Positions 1 to 13,088 of a DNA stretch of 64,000 nt are shown piece by piece; within the stretch, counting starts at the first letter, position 1, and every line of letters begins with the position of its first letter. The position numbers were made by a program, and so were the translations under genes. The notes under the pieces are model-generated. The model searched no databases. It had not been told where the DNA came from and saw only the letters and a program-made list of their open reading frames with translations. The stretch spans positions 46,045,847 through 46,109,846 of the forward strand of contig CP154954.1 in NCBI GenBank assembly GCA_039621445.1, written 5' to 3'. The DNA comes from Euglena gracilis (lineage: Eukaryota; Euglenida; Euglenophyceae; Euglenales).

Positions 1-322
1 AGCGCAAGCTGCCTCGTCCCCTTACCTGAGGCTGGGTCAGAAAATGGAAAAAAACCTGCTTGCATAGGATTGGTCTGAATTTTGCACAATGTGCTGCAGC
101 AGAGCTGGCTGGGGCACTGCTGCGTGGGGCAGGGCCATGCCAATGTGCACACGCCATCACCAGCTGGGGGGTTGGGTGTGACCCCACAAAATTCTCAGGT
201 GTCCCACTATTTAGTTCCCCTATTGTAGGAATCGAAGGAAATTCCTGGGAACTGTCCATCACCGTGCATAGACCTCCAAGGTCAGGTGCGCACCCGTTCT
301 GGGCCGCCATCAGGCATACCTA

Positions 323-483
323 CCCCCCCCCCCCGGGAAATTGTCATGCCCGAGAACCTGTCAGGGTCTCACCCGGAAACTGTCAGGGTCCCTGGTACCG
401 GCCAACCTGTCATGATAGGAAGTTGTCAGGGTCCCCGGTACTGGCCAACCTGTCAGGTGACAGTTTCCCGGGGGGGGGGGGGG
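323..483. mobile_element. C-run foldback element, 161 bp
   Basis: TA, a run of about 12 C, then GGGAAATTGTCA at the left; complementary TGACAGTTTCCC, a G run and TA at the right. Internal CTGTCAGGGTC repeats. Confidence 0.7.
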
Positions 484-529
484 TAGGTGTGTAACCCCCC
501 CCCAATAGAAGCACAGGTGCATTTATAAC

Positions 530-715
530 AGACTGCCGCCTCCAGCGGCGGGGTGTGCGCTTCAATGGACCCTGCACCTGCACCATTTTTGTTGACTTCC
601 TTTTGGAAATCCCATCAAAATGAGGGGTGTGCTTGTGGTGGACCGCCGCCTTCAGCGGCGGGGGGTGCGCTTTTATTTGGACCCTGTGCTTGTAGCGGCC
701 CCGTGCTTCTATAGG
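530..715. repeat. Dispersed repeat with CAGCGGCGGGGTGTGCGCTT
   Basis: Two copies (536-590 and 645-710). A diverged version with CTCGCTTCGCCAGAGG occurs at 9135-9205 and 10088-10155. Confidence 0.6.
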
Positions 716-838
716 GGGGGTTGTTAATGGGGTATGTTAATGGGCTATTGGGGGGTCGGCTGTTAGTCTCAGCACTACACAAAACCTGTAAGTCAAGGAA
801 TTGTTGATGAAAATCCGACCCAATGACCAGGCACCTAT

Positions 839-993
839 GCCGACCGCAGCCGACCGCAGCCGACCGCAGCCGACCGCAGCCGACCGCAGCCGACCGCGGG
901 TTTCAGGACTGTCATAGGTGGGGTGCCGACCGCAGCCAACCGCAGCCGACCGCAGCCGACCGCAGCCGACCGCAGCCGACCGCAGCCGACCGC
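839..993. repeat. 10-bp minisatellite CCGACCGCAG
   Basis: Two blocks of six or so copies (839-898, 926-993). A third block, same orientation, is at 1965-2025. Confidence 0.92.
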
Positions 994-1085
994 GCAACTT
1001 TTTTCCAATTGATGTCAATTTTTCAGTGAGAATGAGGAATTAGGCTCATTTTTATCCCAGATGTTGAGATTTTTCCGGCTCATCT

Positions 1086-1910
1086 GGCTGATGTTGTCAC
1101 TTTTGGCCACTTTTGGCCATTTTTGGCCGTTTTTGGTCGCTTTTGTCCCCTTTTGGCCCATTTGCCACCATAATTCACCCATTTTGACCTATTTCGACCA
1201 TTTTTGGCCATTTTTTGCCCACTTCTTGTAATTTCGGGCCATTTTGTCCTGCTCTTGGGCCATTTTGGGCCATTTCGGGCCATTTCTGACCATTTAAAGC
1301 CACTTTCGACCTTTTCTTTTGTTATTTTTGCCCATTTTTTTTTTGGTCTCTTTTTGGTCCAATTTGACCATTTTGACCATTTTGCGCCAGTTTGTTGCCA
1401 AAAGTGAACAAAAGCTGCTAAAGTGACCCAAATTGGCCAAAAGCAGGGTCATTTTGGGCCATTTTTGGGCATTTTTTTGTTCTTTTTGCCTGCTTTTGGA
1501 ACTTTTGGCCATTTTAACCATGTTTTGCCACTTTTAGGCCATCTTTAGGTCACGTTTGACTGCTCTTGATGTCAAAAGCAACACAAAGACGTTTAAAGTG
1601 GCCTGAAAGTGGCCAGAAGTGGGTAAAAATGGCCAAAAGCAGAGAAAGTGGTCAAAAGTGGGTTAAAGAGGCCAAAAGTGGTCAAAAGAGGTCAAAGCAA
1701 AGCAAAAGCTGGCCAAAGCAGCCAAACCACAGCAAAAAGTGGGCAAAAGCAACAAAAGTGACCAAAAGAAAGCAAAAGGCAGGAAATAATGGGCAAAGGC
1801 AGCAAAAATTGACCAAAAGTCGGCAACAGTGGCCAAAAGCAGTCCAAAAGCATCAAAAACTGGCCAAAAGCAGCGAAAAGTGGCCAAAAGTTGGCAACAA
1901 TGGATTGTGT
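1086..1910. repeat. Degenerate TTTTGGCCA array that inverts at about 1565
   Basis: 1086-1560 is TTTTGGCCA/TTTGACCA-rich; 1585-1900 is the complement (TGGCCAAAAG-rich). The whole is one large imperfect inverted repeat between minisatellite blocks. Confidence 0.85.
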
Positions 1911-1964
1911 GATTGTATGCTCATTTTTTGTTGGCCTGCCCCCCACCTACAGCCAACTACTTTG

Positions 1965-2025
1965 CCGACCGCTGCCGACCGCAGCCGACCGCAGCCGACC
2001 GCGGCCGACCGCAGCCGACCGCGGG
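1965..2025. repeat. CCGACCGCAG minisatellite, second location
   Basis: About five copies directly after the inverted array. Confidence 0.9.
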
Positions 2026-3642
2026 CTAAAATTTGGAATCTGTCATAGGTGCTTGCCAATGACCCCAAAGCCCCCCAAATTGGCATTTTTTGGCAAAATT
2101 GCCCAATTTGGCAAAAAAAAATTGCCAAAATGGCATTTTTGATTAGGGTCGGTCTCATAAAAATTGACAAAAAATGTGTTTGGCAGTTTGGGTGGTTTGC
2201 AGCCGAAGAAGTCGTCCCCCGGCGTCTTTTCATTTTTTTTCTTCGGGGGGGGGTTATAAGTTAAGGTTGGGTTTGTCGGCCTGGGGGTCACATGTGAGGG
2301 GGAGTTATAATTTGGGGGGTTCATAAGTGGGGGGGGGTTAGTTGTTCACGGGAGGTTGGGTGGCTGTTGGGTGGCCGCGGCCCAACCAAAACCCGAATTT
2401 CTGATCAAATTTGGAATTGGTTTGTGCCGCAGCCAGTCGCGGCCCAACCATGGACACTCTTGAAGCTTGTGCAAAGTTTTTGGTTGGGCCACGGTCAGGC
2501 ACAGCCGGCCACGACCCAACCAAACCCGGTGAGCCGTGCCCTAACCCTAGCCATAAACCGCCCCCAAAACTATCCCTATCCTTTCATTACAATCCCTCCT
2601 TTTTCATCTCTTTTTGAGTGCATGTTGCTTTAACCCTAACCAAACTCAAGAGAGAGAAGGGCAACGGGGAAGACCGCATATTGATCCCACTATCAAAATT
2701 CTGGTTGGAAAGAACCTCTCCTTATAAATCTACAACCCACTTAGCCTACATAAATCTACAACCTGCCTCAGTAACTAAAGCCAAACGATGACCTACACCC
2801 CCTCCCCCCGTGAGAAAAATACAGACACCTGAGGTTGGGTTGTGGGTCCACAAACCCAAAAAACGTGCTTTCGTTGTATGAAAACGTAAGTTCTGATTAT
2901 TCTTGCCTGACCCACAAATTGGAGGTGTATGAAAATTGATGCCCCTCACTGTAGGTTTTCTTTTTAAAAGCAGGGATTGCCAAAATCTTGGAGCAATGGG
3001 GATGCAACAGTATCAACCTCAAAGAAAAGTTTATTGCCATACGTTACAGAGAAATTCAGCAAAATGTGCATTTTTCGAGTTTATGCAGGTTGAAGAATTG
3101 CCCAAATCCCCCAGCCGATATATTCGCTCCCAACCAAGCAGCGACACGCAGTTATTAATACTGCGTGTCGCTGCTTGGTGTACTTCGTGTATATACTCAA
3201 ACAATATGCCCAGGTGTACATTATTTGGGGTTCATTGTATTTTGAGGTTTTTTTTGTGTCCGAGTTCTTTTGGTGCAGTTTGGCCCCGTGTCTTTGCCAG
3301 GAATCACATCGTGGGGCAGCTCAGTTTTTTGACATGTCGTGCCTGCCGGCGATGCACGGGTCATGGGCGACTCCGGCAAGGTTGGCAGGAGAGTCCCGCG
3401 GTGGGACAGGGCTCAGGGGAAGGTCCCTCTTGAGTTGACAATGGTGAGACAGACAGTGGAAGGACGGCGGGCAAGGAAGGCAGATGTGCAATGAGGGGGA
3501 ACAGCAGGATGAACCCCAGACCCAAGGAACCCAACTATTTGGAGTGTGCAGTTAATTGCACAGAAACACATATTATTATACATGATATAATACAACGTCT
3601 CATCATATGTATGTATAAAGCAATTATTATACATTGTTGTTG
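2026..3642. other. Intergenic stretch, no gene seen
   Basis: Contains G-run segments with GGGTTATAAG (2245-2340), two short GGTTGGGC-rich arms near 2370-2520, and the hairpin at 3134-3178. Confidence 0.5.
3134..3178. repeat. Perfect 19-bp-arm hairpin
   Basis: CCAAGCAGCGACACGCAGT and its complement, loop of 7 nt (3153-3159). Confidence 0.92.
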
Positions 3643-3665
3643 TTAATAATAATAATAATAATAAC

Positions 3666-3722
<57 letters not shown>
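3643..3722. repeat. (AAT)n microsatellite
   Basis: About 25 near-perfect units. Confidence 0.95.
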
Positions 3723-3763
3723 TTGCAATAATAGCTGTAATAATGTAATAGTTAGTAATTATT

Positions 3764-3818
3764 ATCATCATCATCATTATCATCTCCATCATCATCACCA
3801 TCATCATCATCATCATCG

Positions 3819-3885
<67 letters not shown>

Positions 3886-3892
3886 TGTCATT
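3764..3892. repeat. (CAT)n microsatellite
   Basis: About 40 units with few interruptions. Confidence 0.95.
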
Positions 3893-6324
3893 ATTGTTGT
3901 TGTAACCCCCAATAAGAAGCCCTTAAGGGCCACCATTCGGTCAGTCTGCGGAAAACCTGAGGGGGGGTGAGGGGGCTGCTAATTGGGTACCTTTGTGTGC
4001 GCGTCGCGCCGGGTGTGAAAAGTCAGGCTTTTTGGACTTCTGTTGACGGGAAATCACTCTTTTTTATGTGCCAAGTGTCTTCTGTCCCAACCTTCTCACC
4101 AAATGGTTCAAGAAACCCAAGATTGCTAAGACTATGGCAAAAACCCGATGTATGCTGCTTTTATGTGCTTGCAGTTTGCCAGCGCCGTGAATACTTGCGG
4201 CTGCCTAGGGGGGGGGGGGGGCTGTTATTTGGATTTTTGGAGGGAAACCCGAGGGGGGGACTTCAATATGGGGTTGTTATTTCGATGGGGGGGGGGGCTT
4301 CTAATTGGAGGGAGGGATTAATTAAGAAACCCGCCCTGAAACCTCATTTTGACTACCCCCCATAATGCCCATTTCCCCGCCGTTTTTGAATGTTTTTCAA
4401 AAAAAAATTGTCGCTTTTCCCATACTCAGATGGGTTTTTTTGACGACCCGGGCAAAGGCCTGGGGGTGGGTTTGGCCAAATATTTCCCAAGTGACGGGAA
4501 TTAGCCAAAAAGGTCCAATAACGGCTGGAAAATGATTGTATATCCCCACCCACAGAGGTTCCCCCCGAGATTGGCCATTTTAACGGCCAACCCCCCTGCC
4601 GGAGACAAACATAAGTGGTTGTTGACAAAGAAGGGTGTAGGCCCACTCACAGGAACCACATACGGCGCCAACCAGAGGCTTTAGTCTACCAAAGGGGAGG
4701 CCTCTGGTTGGCGGGGGACCTTGAAAACGTCCCCTGTTTCGTGGTGTATGATTTTTTTGCGTGATTGTGATGCAGAATTTTGGCGACCAAGTACATCGTG
4801 CAATTCCAGGATGCTGAATGGTGGGGGTGTGAATGCTTCTAGAGGTGAAATGGTCGCCCCAGCAATCCATCCACCTTGGGCTACTGTGTCTGATAAAAAG
4901 CTAGGGGGTTGTTGCCGGGAAGGGGGGGTGACCGTAGGAGGTTCGAGCTCAAACGTTCAAGCTCGAACCTGCTCAAAAGTTTTTAAGCCCCCCCACCTTG
5001 GGGTGGGGCTTAAAAACCCTCCTCAAACGACCTCGAACGACATTTGAGGAGGGTCTTGGCCCTCCTCAAATGTGCTTGAACGACATTCAAGGAGGGTCGA
5101 ACCTCCTCCTGCGCACATGCGTATATGCATTCAGGTATCACACACATCGCATGTGTAACACAAGGGATTTTGTTATTTTAGGGCCCTCCGAACAGTTGCG
5201 TTCGAAAGGGCATTGGCAACGAAAGGGAATTGCGCACACAGGCATATGTAACTCAAGGGATTTTGATATTTTGGGTCCCAGATAAAGGAGTTGTGATGTT
5301 AATTGAAGGGATGGGGTTAGGTCAACACATGCTCAAGAAGGAGGGCGACGGAAGGGACTTGCACACACACACACACACAAGGGATTTGCTACTTCAGAGC
5401 CCTCCGAACAGTTGCGTACAAAAGTGTCCAAAGGGGAGTTGCAGACACAGGGCAATACGATACTTAATGGTCTCGAACCTCCTCGAACGACATTTGAGGA
5501 GGGTCCCGATTGTCCTCAAATGTAGTTCGAGCACATTCGAGGATGGTCCATCCCCAAGCCATGCCCACCCCCCCCCCCGCCACGTTGTCAGACGGACGTG
5601 CTTGAGGGGAAAGCGGCCTGCTCCGATGCCGGCCATTTGCCAGCAGATGGGGCCAGAGCCTTTTTGGCCCTCCGGACCTCCCCCTGGCTGGGATGTGCAG
5701 TGGGACGCTGCGGGGGATGGGGCGGGCCCAGCGGGGTCGCGCCTCGGATGCCATTGCCGATGGGCTCTCTTCCCCTGAGCTCGAGGAGCCGTAATTCCAT
5801 TTGTGAAGGCTTTCGGGCATCACAGCATCACATGCATATAAAAAAACAAGCAAACAACAGGGCATACAAAAATCACAATTACGGGGAAAAATTAAGGTAT
5901 CAAATATTTTGGTAATTTTTGATTTTGGAAAATTTATTTTATTCAGCCGCTCTTTACCTCTTTTTTTTGCCATATTTGGAGTATTTGGGGGGCTTTACAT
6001 TTGGGGGGGGGGGTACGCCCACCATGTATCACGCCCCAAGATTCCTTTCAAGCCCTCAAAATATGCTACTTTTAACACCCCAAAAGTGTTCACAGGTGTC
6101 ACACGGTGAAACGTTTTACGTTCATGGGTGCCATATTGTGAAATGTTCAAAACAGTCATGGGTGCCACCATGGGCACCCGTGACGGTTTCATGATCTTCC
6201 TCATGTGGTACCCCGTGATTGTTAAACGGTTTTAACGTGGGACATTTTGGAATGGATTTTCGGTGGAGGTTTTGTGGCCATGCTTTTCACAAAGGAACAA
6301 CTTGATTTGAACAAATTCAGGCTA
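3893..6324. other. Intergenic stretch, no gene seen
   Basis: Holds an inverted repeat GGTTCGAGC/GCTCGAACC (4941-4970) and AACGACATTTGAGGAGGGTC repeats at 5035-5100 and 5485-5560, plus a (CA)n tract at 5363-5380. Confidence 0.5.
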
Positions 6325-6655
6325 AACCCCCCCAAACAATACCCCCCCGGGGTATTATTTTTTTGCCCGAAGTCCCGACCCGAGGGGGGGTTATTATTTG
6401 GTGGGGGTATTATTTCCCCAAAATTTTCGAAATTTTTCGAAGTCCCGTAGGAGCCAAAATAGCACCAAAACCCCCCTTTGGGGTCATTTTTTGCACTTTC
6501 TTCTGCAATTTACCATTTTTTGGAGGTCAGATGATCCAGAAAAATCGACTTTTTTCGTAATTTGTTGTCAGAAATTGTGATATTTACCTAAATTTTCCCG
6601 TCAAAATCCGGGCCCTCAGCCGGAAACCTGGGGGGGGGGTATTATTTGGGGGGTT
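6325..6655. mobile_element. C-run foldback element with AATAATACCCCC ends
   Basis: The left AACCCCCCCAAACAATACCC is mirrored on the right by GGTATTATTTGGGGGGTT. TA is present only at the left, so boundaries are approximate. Confidence 0.55.
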
Positions 6656-9631
6656 GCCCCAACGGTTTCCATCAAGGGTCAATGATATTTTCTCATGGCC
6701 GAACTGAGGCTTCCATGGATGACACCGGCCGAAAATTACAGTAAAGAAGATGGGTATTTCACCGAAAATTTTGTTTGCCGCAATTTTTGTTCACTCTGTG
6801 GGCAATCAGGCAAAAATGAAAGTTGAGCATGAACCAACTTGCAAAAGTTAAATGAAACCGCCCACCTGGGCAGATTTTTCCCCATCCCTATCCCTCCCTC
6901 TATCCCCAACCTTGATCCCAATCCTAACCCTAACCCAAACGTAAAGCCCTGAACTGAGCCCTAAATCACCCGGGTTCGTCCCACATGTGTGTCTGGGAGG
7001 ACGACAATCCCCATTTCCATTTCATGCAATGGAAGAAAAATACCCAAAGTATTTGCAACAACCCTTCCAAATGGCCATCGATATTGTGGAAATGGGTCCC
7101 ACTGTCCTCTCATGGCCCACCCCGAATTATTCATTGCTCCACCAGGTTTTACAGTTCACATTTGTGTTGACGTTAAGATGCAATGATGTTTGAGAATTAT
7201 ATAGGACAGTCCCATTCCCACTGTTTCGTAATCAACAGCTCCTAATTTATTGTGCCGAAATTATTATTGTTTTTATTGTCCCACAAAATTGGGAGCTTCG
7301 CAAAGAAAACCTAGGTGCGTCATTGTTTTCAAAACAGGTTTTGATTTACATAATGCCCTGCAGAATACATCATTCCAAAAGATGATTCCCCCTTTTATGA
7401 GGCGTGGGACTTTTTTGGTCAGATATGCAATGGTGCATGCACACATGGTACACGCGTGATTTGTTATTGTTCGTCCAGTGCAGCATTGATATGTTTCCCC
7501 ACAAACTCAGGCGATATTAATTGCCCACATGATTTCTGCATTTTGACATTTTTTGACTGTTTTTGGACCCCCAAAAAGCACCCAAAGTTTCTGGTTCAGC
7601 AGGGACTGAAGCACTTTTGAGCCAAAAATTTTAAGACATAACCTGGACGAATATCTACCTAACCGCCTGACCTTTAAATCATTGTGATGAGTTTTTTTTG
7701 AATTTGAATGAAGAGGGTGTGTGATTTTGTCTTCGTAATGAGCAAAAATGATTTTTTTCCCGTGGATGTCACATGGCATTTTGTTTCTGTTTCTGATGGT
7801 GTTTGAGACAGAAACATTTTTTTTCCTAGTGCCTGCAGATGCCTGCAATAAATGAAACAGCAGGTGACACAAAGTGGTTTTTAGTGATGAATGAGAATGG
7901 ATCACCGTGTAGCGTTGTTAATTGAGGGGAACCATCATGAGATTTTTGAGTGATCAATTTTAGGAGGGAACCTGCCAGTCTTTGATGTGAATAAAGGGAT
8001 TTGTTGACTAGTGGATGCAGAGAGGAAGTTCCAGAGGCGCAAAAAAATCGATGGAGGGGAATTGGGGAGGGGAACATCAACGATGAACATGAACAATGAA
8101 CAAGAAAATTGCCTGACGACGACGTTTGTAGATCATATGGGGAAGTGTTAGGTAGGAAACCTGGGGGTTGGTTTTAGACCCCGGTGCCTGACAACAAAGC
8201 CAATTCTCCCTTGAAAATTGCCATTTTCGGGCCCCCAGCGCCTTCGGTGCCGGGGGTGTGCTGTGGTATTCCCACCCCAAAACCCTACCCCCCCCTGGGG
8301 GTCGAAAGTCCCCTACCCCCTCCTGCCATAGCACCCCCCACGACGCACTTCCTTAAAAAGAAGCCTGGTAAGGTAATGTGGCTTCTCTTTTTCGGGCGGT
8401 TACCCGTCAAGATGTGTGGTGGACAGTGGTGTAGACGGTGGTGCATGGTGCTGTGCAGGCGGGTTTGGTTTGTGGTTCACCGGTGTCCCGGCCGCAAGAC
8501 ACGATGTTATGGGTTTGTTGTGCTGTGCCCGCTGAAAACCCTTAGGGACAAAGGATCCTTTTTGGTGGTCAGTCCCGAGGGGGGTTATAAGTGGGGGGGG
8601 TTATAAGTCCAGGTTTTGTTTGTAGCCGGAAGAGGTTCAAAAATAACCCCTATTTCTGCACCAGGGGGGGGGGTAAAAATGTATTTTAGCTGTTTTTGGC
8701 TTCTTTGGCCAAAATCTCAGAGGTTTGCAGGCCCACCACATTTGTTTTTTTCAGCACACCATTTGATTTTCTGGCACATTTTGTCTCTTGTTTATTCATA
8801 ATTTGTCCCTCTGGGGGGGGGGGGCGGGTATAAGTCACGGTTTGGTGGTTCTTCCAGTTAAACACTGAGCCTCCACGTGTAACCCCCCCCCCTATTTATA
8901 ACCCCCCACTTGGGCAAAACCACCAAACAGGATCCTGTTACCGGGGGGGTTTAATGGGAGGGTCTACTGTCCCACCATTTGTCCCATCCGTTTGAATATA
9001 TGTTGCTTGTGGTAGAGCCCAAATTTAAGGCAGCCATCTCTCCATACGTTGAGCCAAATCTTCCTTTTGCCAACAGCTTTCTCCGTATCAAACCCCAGCC
9101 CTTCACCTAACCCCCCCCCTAATTGTAGAGCGGGGTCCTCTTGTAGTGGACGCTCGCTTCGCCAGAGGGGGGGTGCTCTTCTATTTGGACCCTGCTCTTG
9201 TAGTGGACATCACACACATTTTCCTACAGTGTTCCAGCGCCCAGTCAGTTTCCGGTCCCCTCAACCTCCCTTCCTCCCATTTTTGGGAATTTTTGGAACA
9301 AAATCAGCCAAAAACCTGTTAAAAACCTCATTTTTCAAGTCCGGGGGACCCCCGGACCCCCCCCCCCAGGGGGGGTCTAGCTAGGCCACTTTTTCCAGTG
9401 TCTAGCCGATTGGCTAGCCAGTACCCTCCCCCCGGGGGGTCCTTAAGCAAATGCCTGCACCCAAGCGCAAACGGCAGCCGAGGTTGGAGGAATTGTTTAG
9501 CCGCTGAGCTCAGGCAAGTTACAAACCTCACAGTCACATGGAACACACTGCCACAACCACATAGTCACATGGAATATGGAATGACTTGCCTTGCTTCTGC
9601 TTCCATTGTTTTTCCAGGGGGTGCTCTTGTA
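6656..9631. other. Intergenic stretch, no gene seen
   Basis: Includes short CCTAACCCTAACCC at about 6925 and GGTTATAAGT-bounded G-run segments at 8580-8930. Open frames at 7507-8080 (minus) show no recognisable domain. Confidence 0.5.
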
Positions 9632-10087
9632 AAACCCCCCCCAAAAATGAGACCCCCCCCAAAAATAAGACCCCCCCAGAAATAGGACCCCCCCTGGGCC
9701 GATTGAGCAAAAATCCAAAATAAGACCCCCCCATAAATAAGACCCCCCCTGACGGCGCGAAGCGCCGGGGATGGTGAAAATTTTCCCTGAGAAATTGCCA
9801 AAAACCCCAATTTCATACACAAAAATGATGAAATTTCAAAAATTTCAGGTTCTTGAAGTGCAAAAAACATGCTAAATGGCAACTTACACAACTTTACACA
9901 TGGCGCGAAGCGCCGAAGGAAAATTTTTAGTGTTTTTGGGAACCTGAAAAATGATGTTTTTTTTTCGGGCCCGGGTCGGTCAAGAAAAAATCCAAAAATA
10001 AGACCCCCCAAAAAATAAGACCCCCCCCTGGAGGTTTCCAGCAACGGACCCAAAAATAAGACCCGGGTCTTATTTTTGGGGGGGGTT
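9632..10087. mobile_element. C-run foldback element, 456 bp, inserted at TA
   Basis: TIRs AAACCCCCCCCAAAAATGAG and the complementary GGTCTTATTTTTGGGGGGGG, flanked by TA (9630-9631, 10088-10089). Internal ATAAGACCCCCC repeats and two GGCGCGAAGCGCC palindromes. The related sequence CTTGTAGTGGACGCTCGC at 9138 looks like the uninterrupted target. Confidence 0.78.
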
Positions 10088-10155
10088 TAGTGGACGCTCG
10101 CTTCGCCAGAGGGGGGGTGCTCTACTATTTGGGCCCTGCTCTTGTAGAGGGCATG

Positions 10156-12172
10156 CCCTACCATTAGGGGGGGGTTCACACACTGCAGGATCTGGCGCCG
10201 TCCTCCCCATTTCCACCCTTCCAAAGGTCTGATGACTTTGGGATCCGAGACACGTTGGCGGGACTGAATGTGGAAGAGTCAGGGGGGAAGGGGAAGTTTG
10301 GGCATTCTGTTTTGGTGAAAACTGCCCTTTTCAGAAAGAAAATGCTGTCTGACTTCTGGCCCGCCTGGACAAGCCCTGAAAATTCTGAACAGCAGAGGAT
10401 GCCGTCTGAAACCTCCCCCGAAAATTTCTGGCGGAGCATTGGTTGCTGCAACCAGCTGCTCAGAGAGGCTTCTTTCCGGACGTTTTTGGTCAGTTTTTTT
10501 TGGTCAGTTCTATTTCACTGTCCTTCTGTTCTCTCCAAGCCAAAACAGGGTATGTGTCCACTGCTCAAAAGCGCGAAGCAACTTCTCTCTCCATCGTTCA
10601 CATGGGTTTTGCCTTGCTTCCTGGGAGGGTTGTGCCTGCTATGGGCAGGGCTGAGGCACCCCACAGCACAACGCCCCCCCCCCCAGGATTGATAAAAAGA
10701 AGCCTGTACCCGACAATATCTGCCTCCCCATAACCAGCTCAGCCACCCCTCCCCTTTTGCCAAAGTTGTTCACTTGTGATATCATATGCACCAATGGATT
10801 GTTTGCAATTTCAGCGTCTTCCCACCTCCGACTCGACCGCAAACGCCAACGGAATTCCATTCCCCATCACAATCTGCCCACATAATCCGGGGCAAGCGCG
10901 CACAACACAAGTGTGTCCGGATCCATCCCTCGTTCGAGCGGATAGCCGCCCGAACGCTTTTTGCTTGTATTCTGAGGACAGTTTCCTTTCTCTGCAGATG
11001 CATTTGTTTCGCAAGGGGGAACCACCTAACTGCAGTCTTCCCTGAAAATTTTTAGTTCCAAGGGGCAATTCCCAACCCCTTAAAACGGCCAAAATTTCAT
11101 ATGCCCAATTCAAAATTACCCAAAATTTGGGGCATATTTGAACCCCTCAAATTTCCTCCAGGGAATGCTCGGAGAATTATGCACAAACCCCTCGTACCCC
11201 AACCATCCAAAAAATGCGAAAAAAATTGGCAGTGGGCAATTAGCGCTGCCAAACACAAGTGCTGTTTCGCCCATTTCACAATGGAGTGTGGACCAATTTC
11301 ACTTCTCATATGCCCATTTCACTATGGACTGTGAGTTTTTGGAGTGAGCTTATCACATTGTCCCTGCCACCGTGCAACCTTTGCCGGAGCAGGGTCGCAT
11401 GTGCAACACCATACTGTGCCTGGCAGCGCCATGGCAGGCTGTACTGTCTCATAGCTGACCAACAACACAACCAAGGTGGCAACCGCACGCGATGACCGGA
11501 CAATCTTTGACCACAAAATAGCCAAACCAACCTTCTTGTTTACCTTTTCGGCTTCGTTTTTTTTTTTTATTCTTGCTGTTTTGATCGGAGTGACCAGGCC
11601 TTGTTGCCATGGGATCATTTGGGGGAGGGATGTGGGACATATGTTGTCTGATGCTCGAAAACCTCCTCAAAAATATTCCAGACTTAGAGAACAATATTCC
11701 CCCTCCCGAGGGCAATTATTGATTGGGGAGGTTGGTTGGCGTTTTTGCGTGGGGGCATCAATTTCGACCCCAAAATCCGTTGTACATCAGTCCACATCCT
11801 TCAAGAATGCCTTCACCCCAATCGTCAAAGAAAATTTTCTCTGTTAGAATTTTTGGAGCTTTTGACCTTTTGTTCCTCACCCACGACATCCCTCATCCAA
11901 GGAACCCTCATCTGAGGAAACAAAAAAGTTCAATTGCATTTTTTTTTCTCAGATCCTCTTGCGTGTAGCTTTTTTAAGCTACACCGCGGCGTTTAAGGGC
12001 AATGATTGAGGTCTCCAGAAATTTTGTTCGATTGGTTTCAGTTTTGGGATCTTTATTTGGCATGTCGCGATTTTCAGGGTTCACCCGAACATTTCTGGTG
12101 TTTTGAGAAGTGCATTTTTGAATTGACCGCCCCAAGTTGGGAGATCACAGGAGTTTCCAAAGAATCGAAATT
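10156..12172. other. Intergenic stretch, no gene seen
   Basis: Fewer G/C runs than its neighbours, but no open frame with a recognisable domain or splice structure. Confidence 0.5.
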
Positions 12173-12980
12173 GACCATTCGGGCTCCGCACTGCGAGATG
12201 GTGAGGTCCTGCTTTCCTTGCCGGCTGTTCTGTTCTGGTGTGTTTGTGTGTGTGCGGGGGGTGCTTCTTACTGCTTTTTGTTGCCGGAGTTGGCTGATTC
12301 CTAACTCTGCCCTTCGACCTCAAGGAGAAAGACTTTCAACTCTACGAGTGCTGCCAATAAAAAAAAGACAAAAGAAAATCAAATATCAAGCACGTGCTCA
12401 ACGGACTTCAATGAAAGATGTTTTGGAAAAAATATCAAGCTGTCAAGAGGAAGTGGGGGCACAAGGAAGTTCAAAACAGACAGCTGAAGCTGGAAAACAC
12501 CGAGGAGCTGCAGGCGCTGGGGAACCTGATGATGATGGAGCAGGACCAACAGGTCCGTCTGTGGCCGTCGCACACCTTCCGCCCCCCAGTTCATCAGAAA
12601 TTTCCCATTTTCAACAAAACTTTTGCGACGGCCATGGACCCTGGACAATTTTAGCCAGAGCAAAGCGACGGAGAAGCCATCATGGGCAAGGCTCATTGGG
12701 TCATGGGGACCCATCACAGTCCTCCATAAAGGAAACATTGTCAGGAGATGGAAGGACAGGTCCCATCCCTTTTCTAATCCCCACCCCTATGGCAGGGAAA
12801 TATGACAAATTCAAAGGGTTCAAGGCAGGAATGTGGAGACCCTCCTCAAAATGGCCATGGCGGCCATCTATCTACAGGGCCTTGGGCCAAACTCCAAGGC
12901 AATGGCAGCCATCCTCACCATCTTCTTGGGCTTCGCCCTCTTGGTCCCTTCCTCCCCCTTCCTGTGTCGTGGGGGTCCGA
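12173..12980 (+). mobile_element. Internally deleted DIRS element (non-autonomous)
   Basis: Starts with the DIRS left outer end (GACCATTCGGGCTCCGC) and about 175 bp of ITR. It continues into the gag-like ORF and ends with the right outer end (TCGCCCTCTTGGTCCC, to 12980). RT, RNase H, methyltransferase and recombinase are missing. It has the opposite orientation to 15587-20160 and is divergent in the gag-like part. Confidence 0.8.
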
Positions 12981-13088
12981 GTACTTGCTGAATGTTCCCT
13001 CGGGGTGGGGGGAGAGTCCAAGGGAGGTCTGGAACCACCCTCCTCACCTTTTCCAACTTATTTCATTCTAAGGACACACCTCTGGTAA
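12411..13088 (+). pseudogene. gag-like fragment in the deleted DIRS element
   Basis: From ATG 12411 (MKDVLEKISSCQEEVG), with GPSVAVAHLPPP and DGHGPWT homologous to the gag-like ORF of the larger element. It runs on through the element end into flanking sequence, so the C-terminus is not original. Confidence 0.6.

Noticed and set aside
839-993. CRISPR-like array of short repeats
   Set aside because: Units are contiguous 10-mers without unique spacers; this is a minisatellite in a eukaryotic genome.
3634-3936. Open frames of poly-Ile/His (plus) and poly-Met/Tyr (minus)
   Set aside because: Translations of the AAT and CAT microsatellites; no coding evidence.
7507-8080. Minus-strand open frames as a possible gene
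   Set aside because: Two overlapping frames without any recognisable domain, conserved motif or splice or trans-splice signal.
12006-12410. Long plus-strand ORF starting upstream of the deleted DIRS element
   Set aside because: The first 130 codons cross the element boundary and its terminal repeat; only the part from 12411 has homology to the gag-like ORF.
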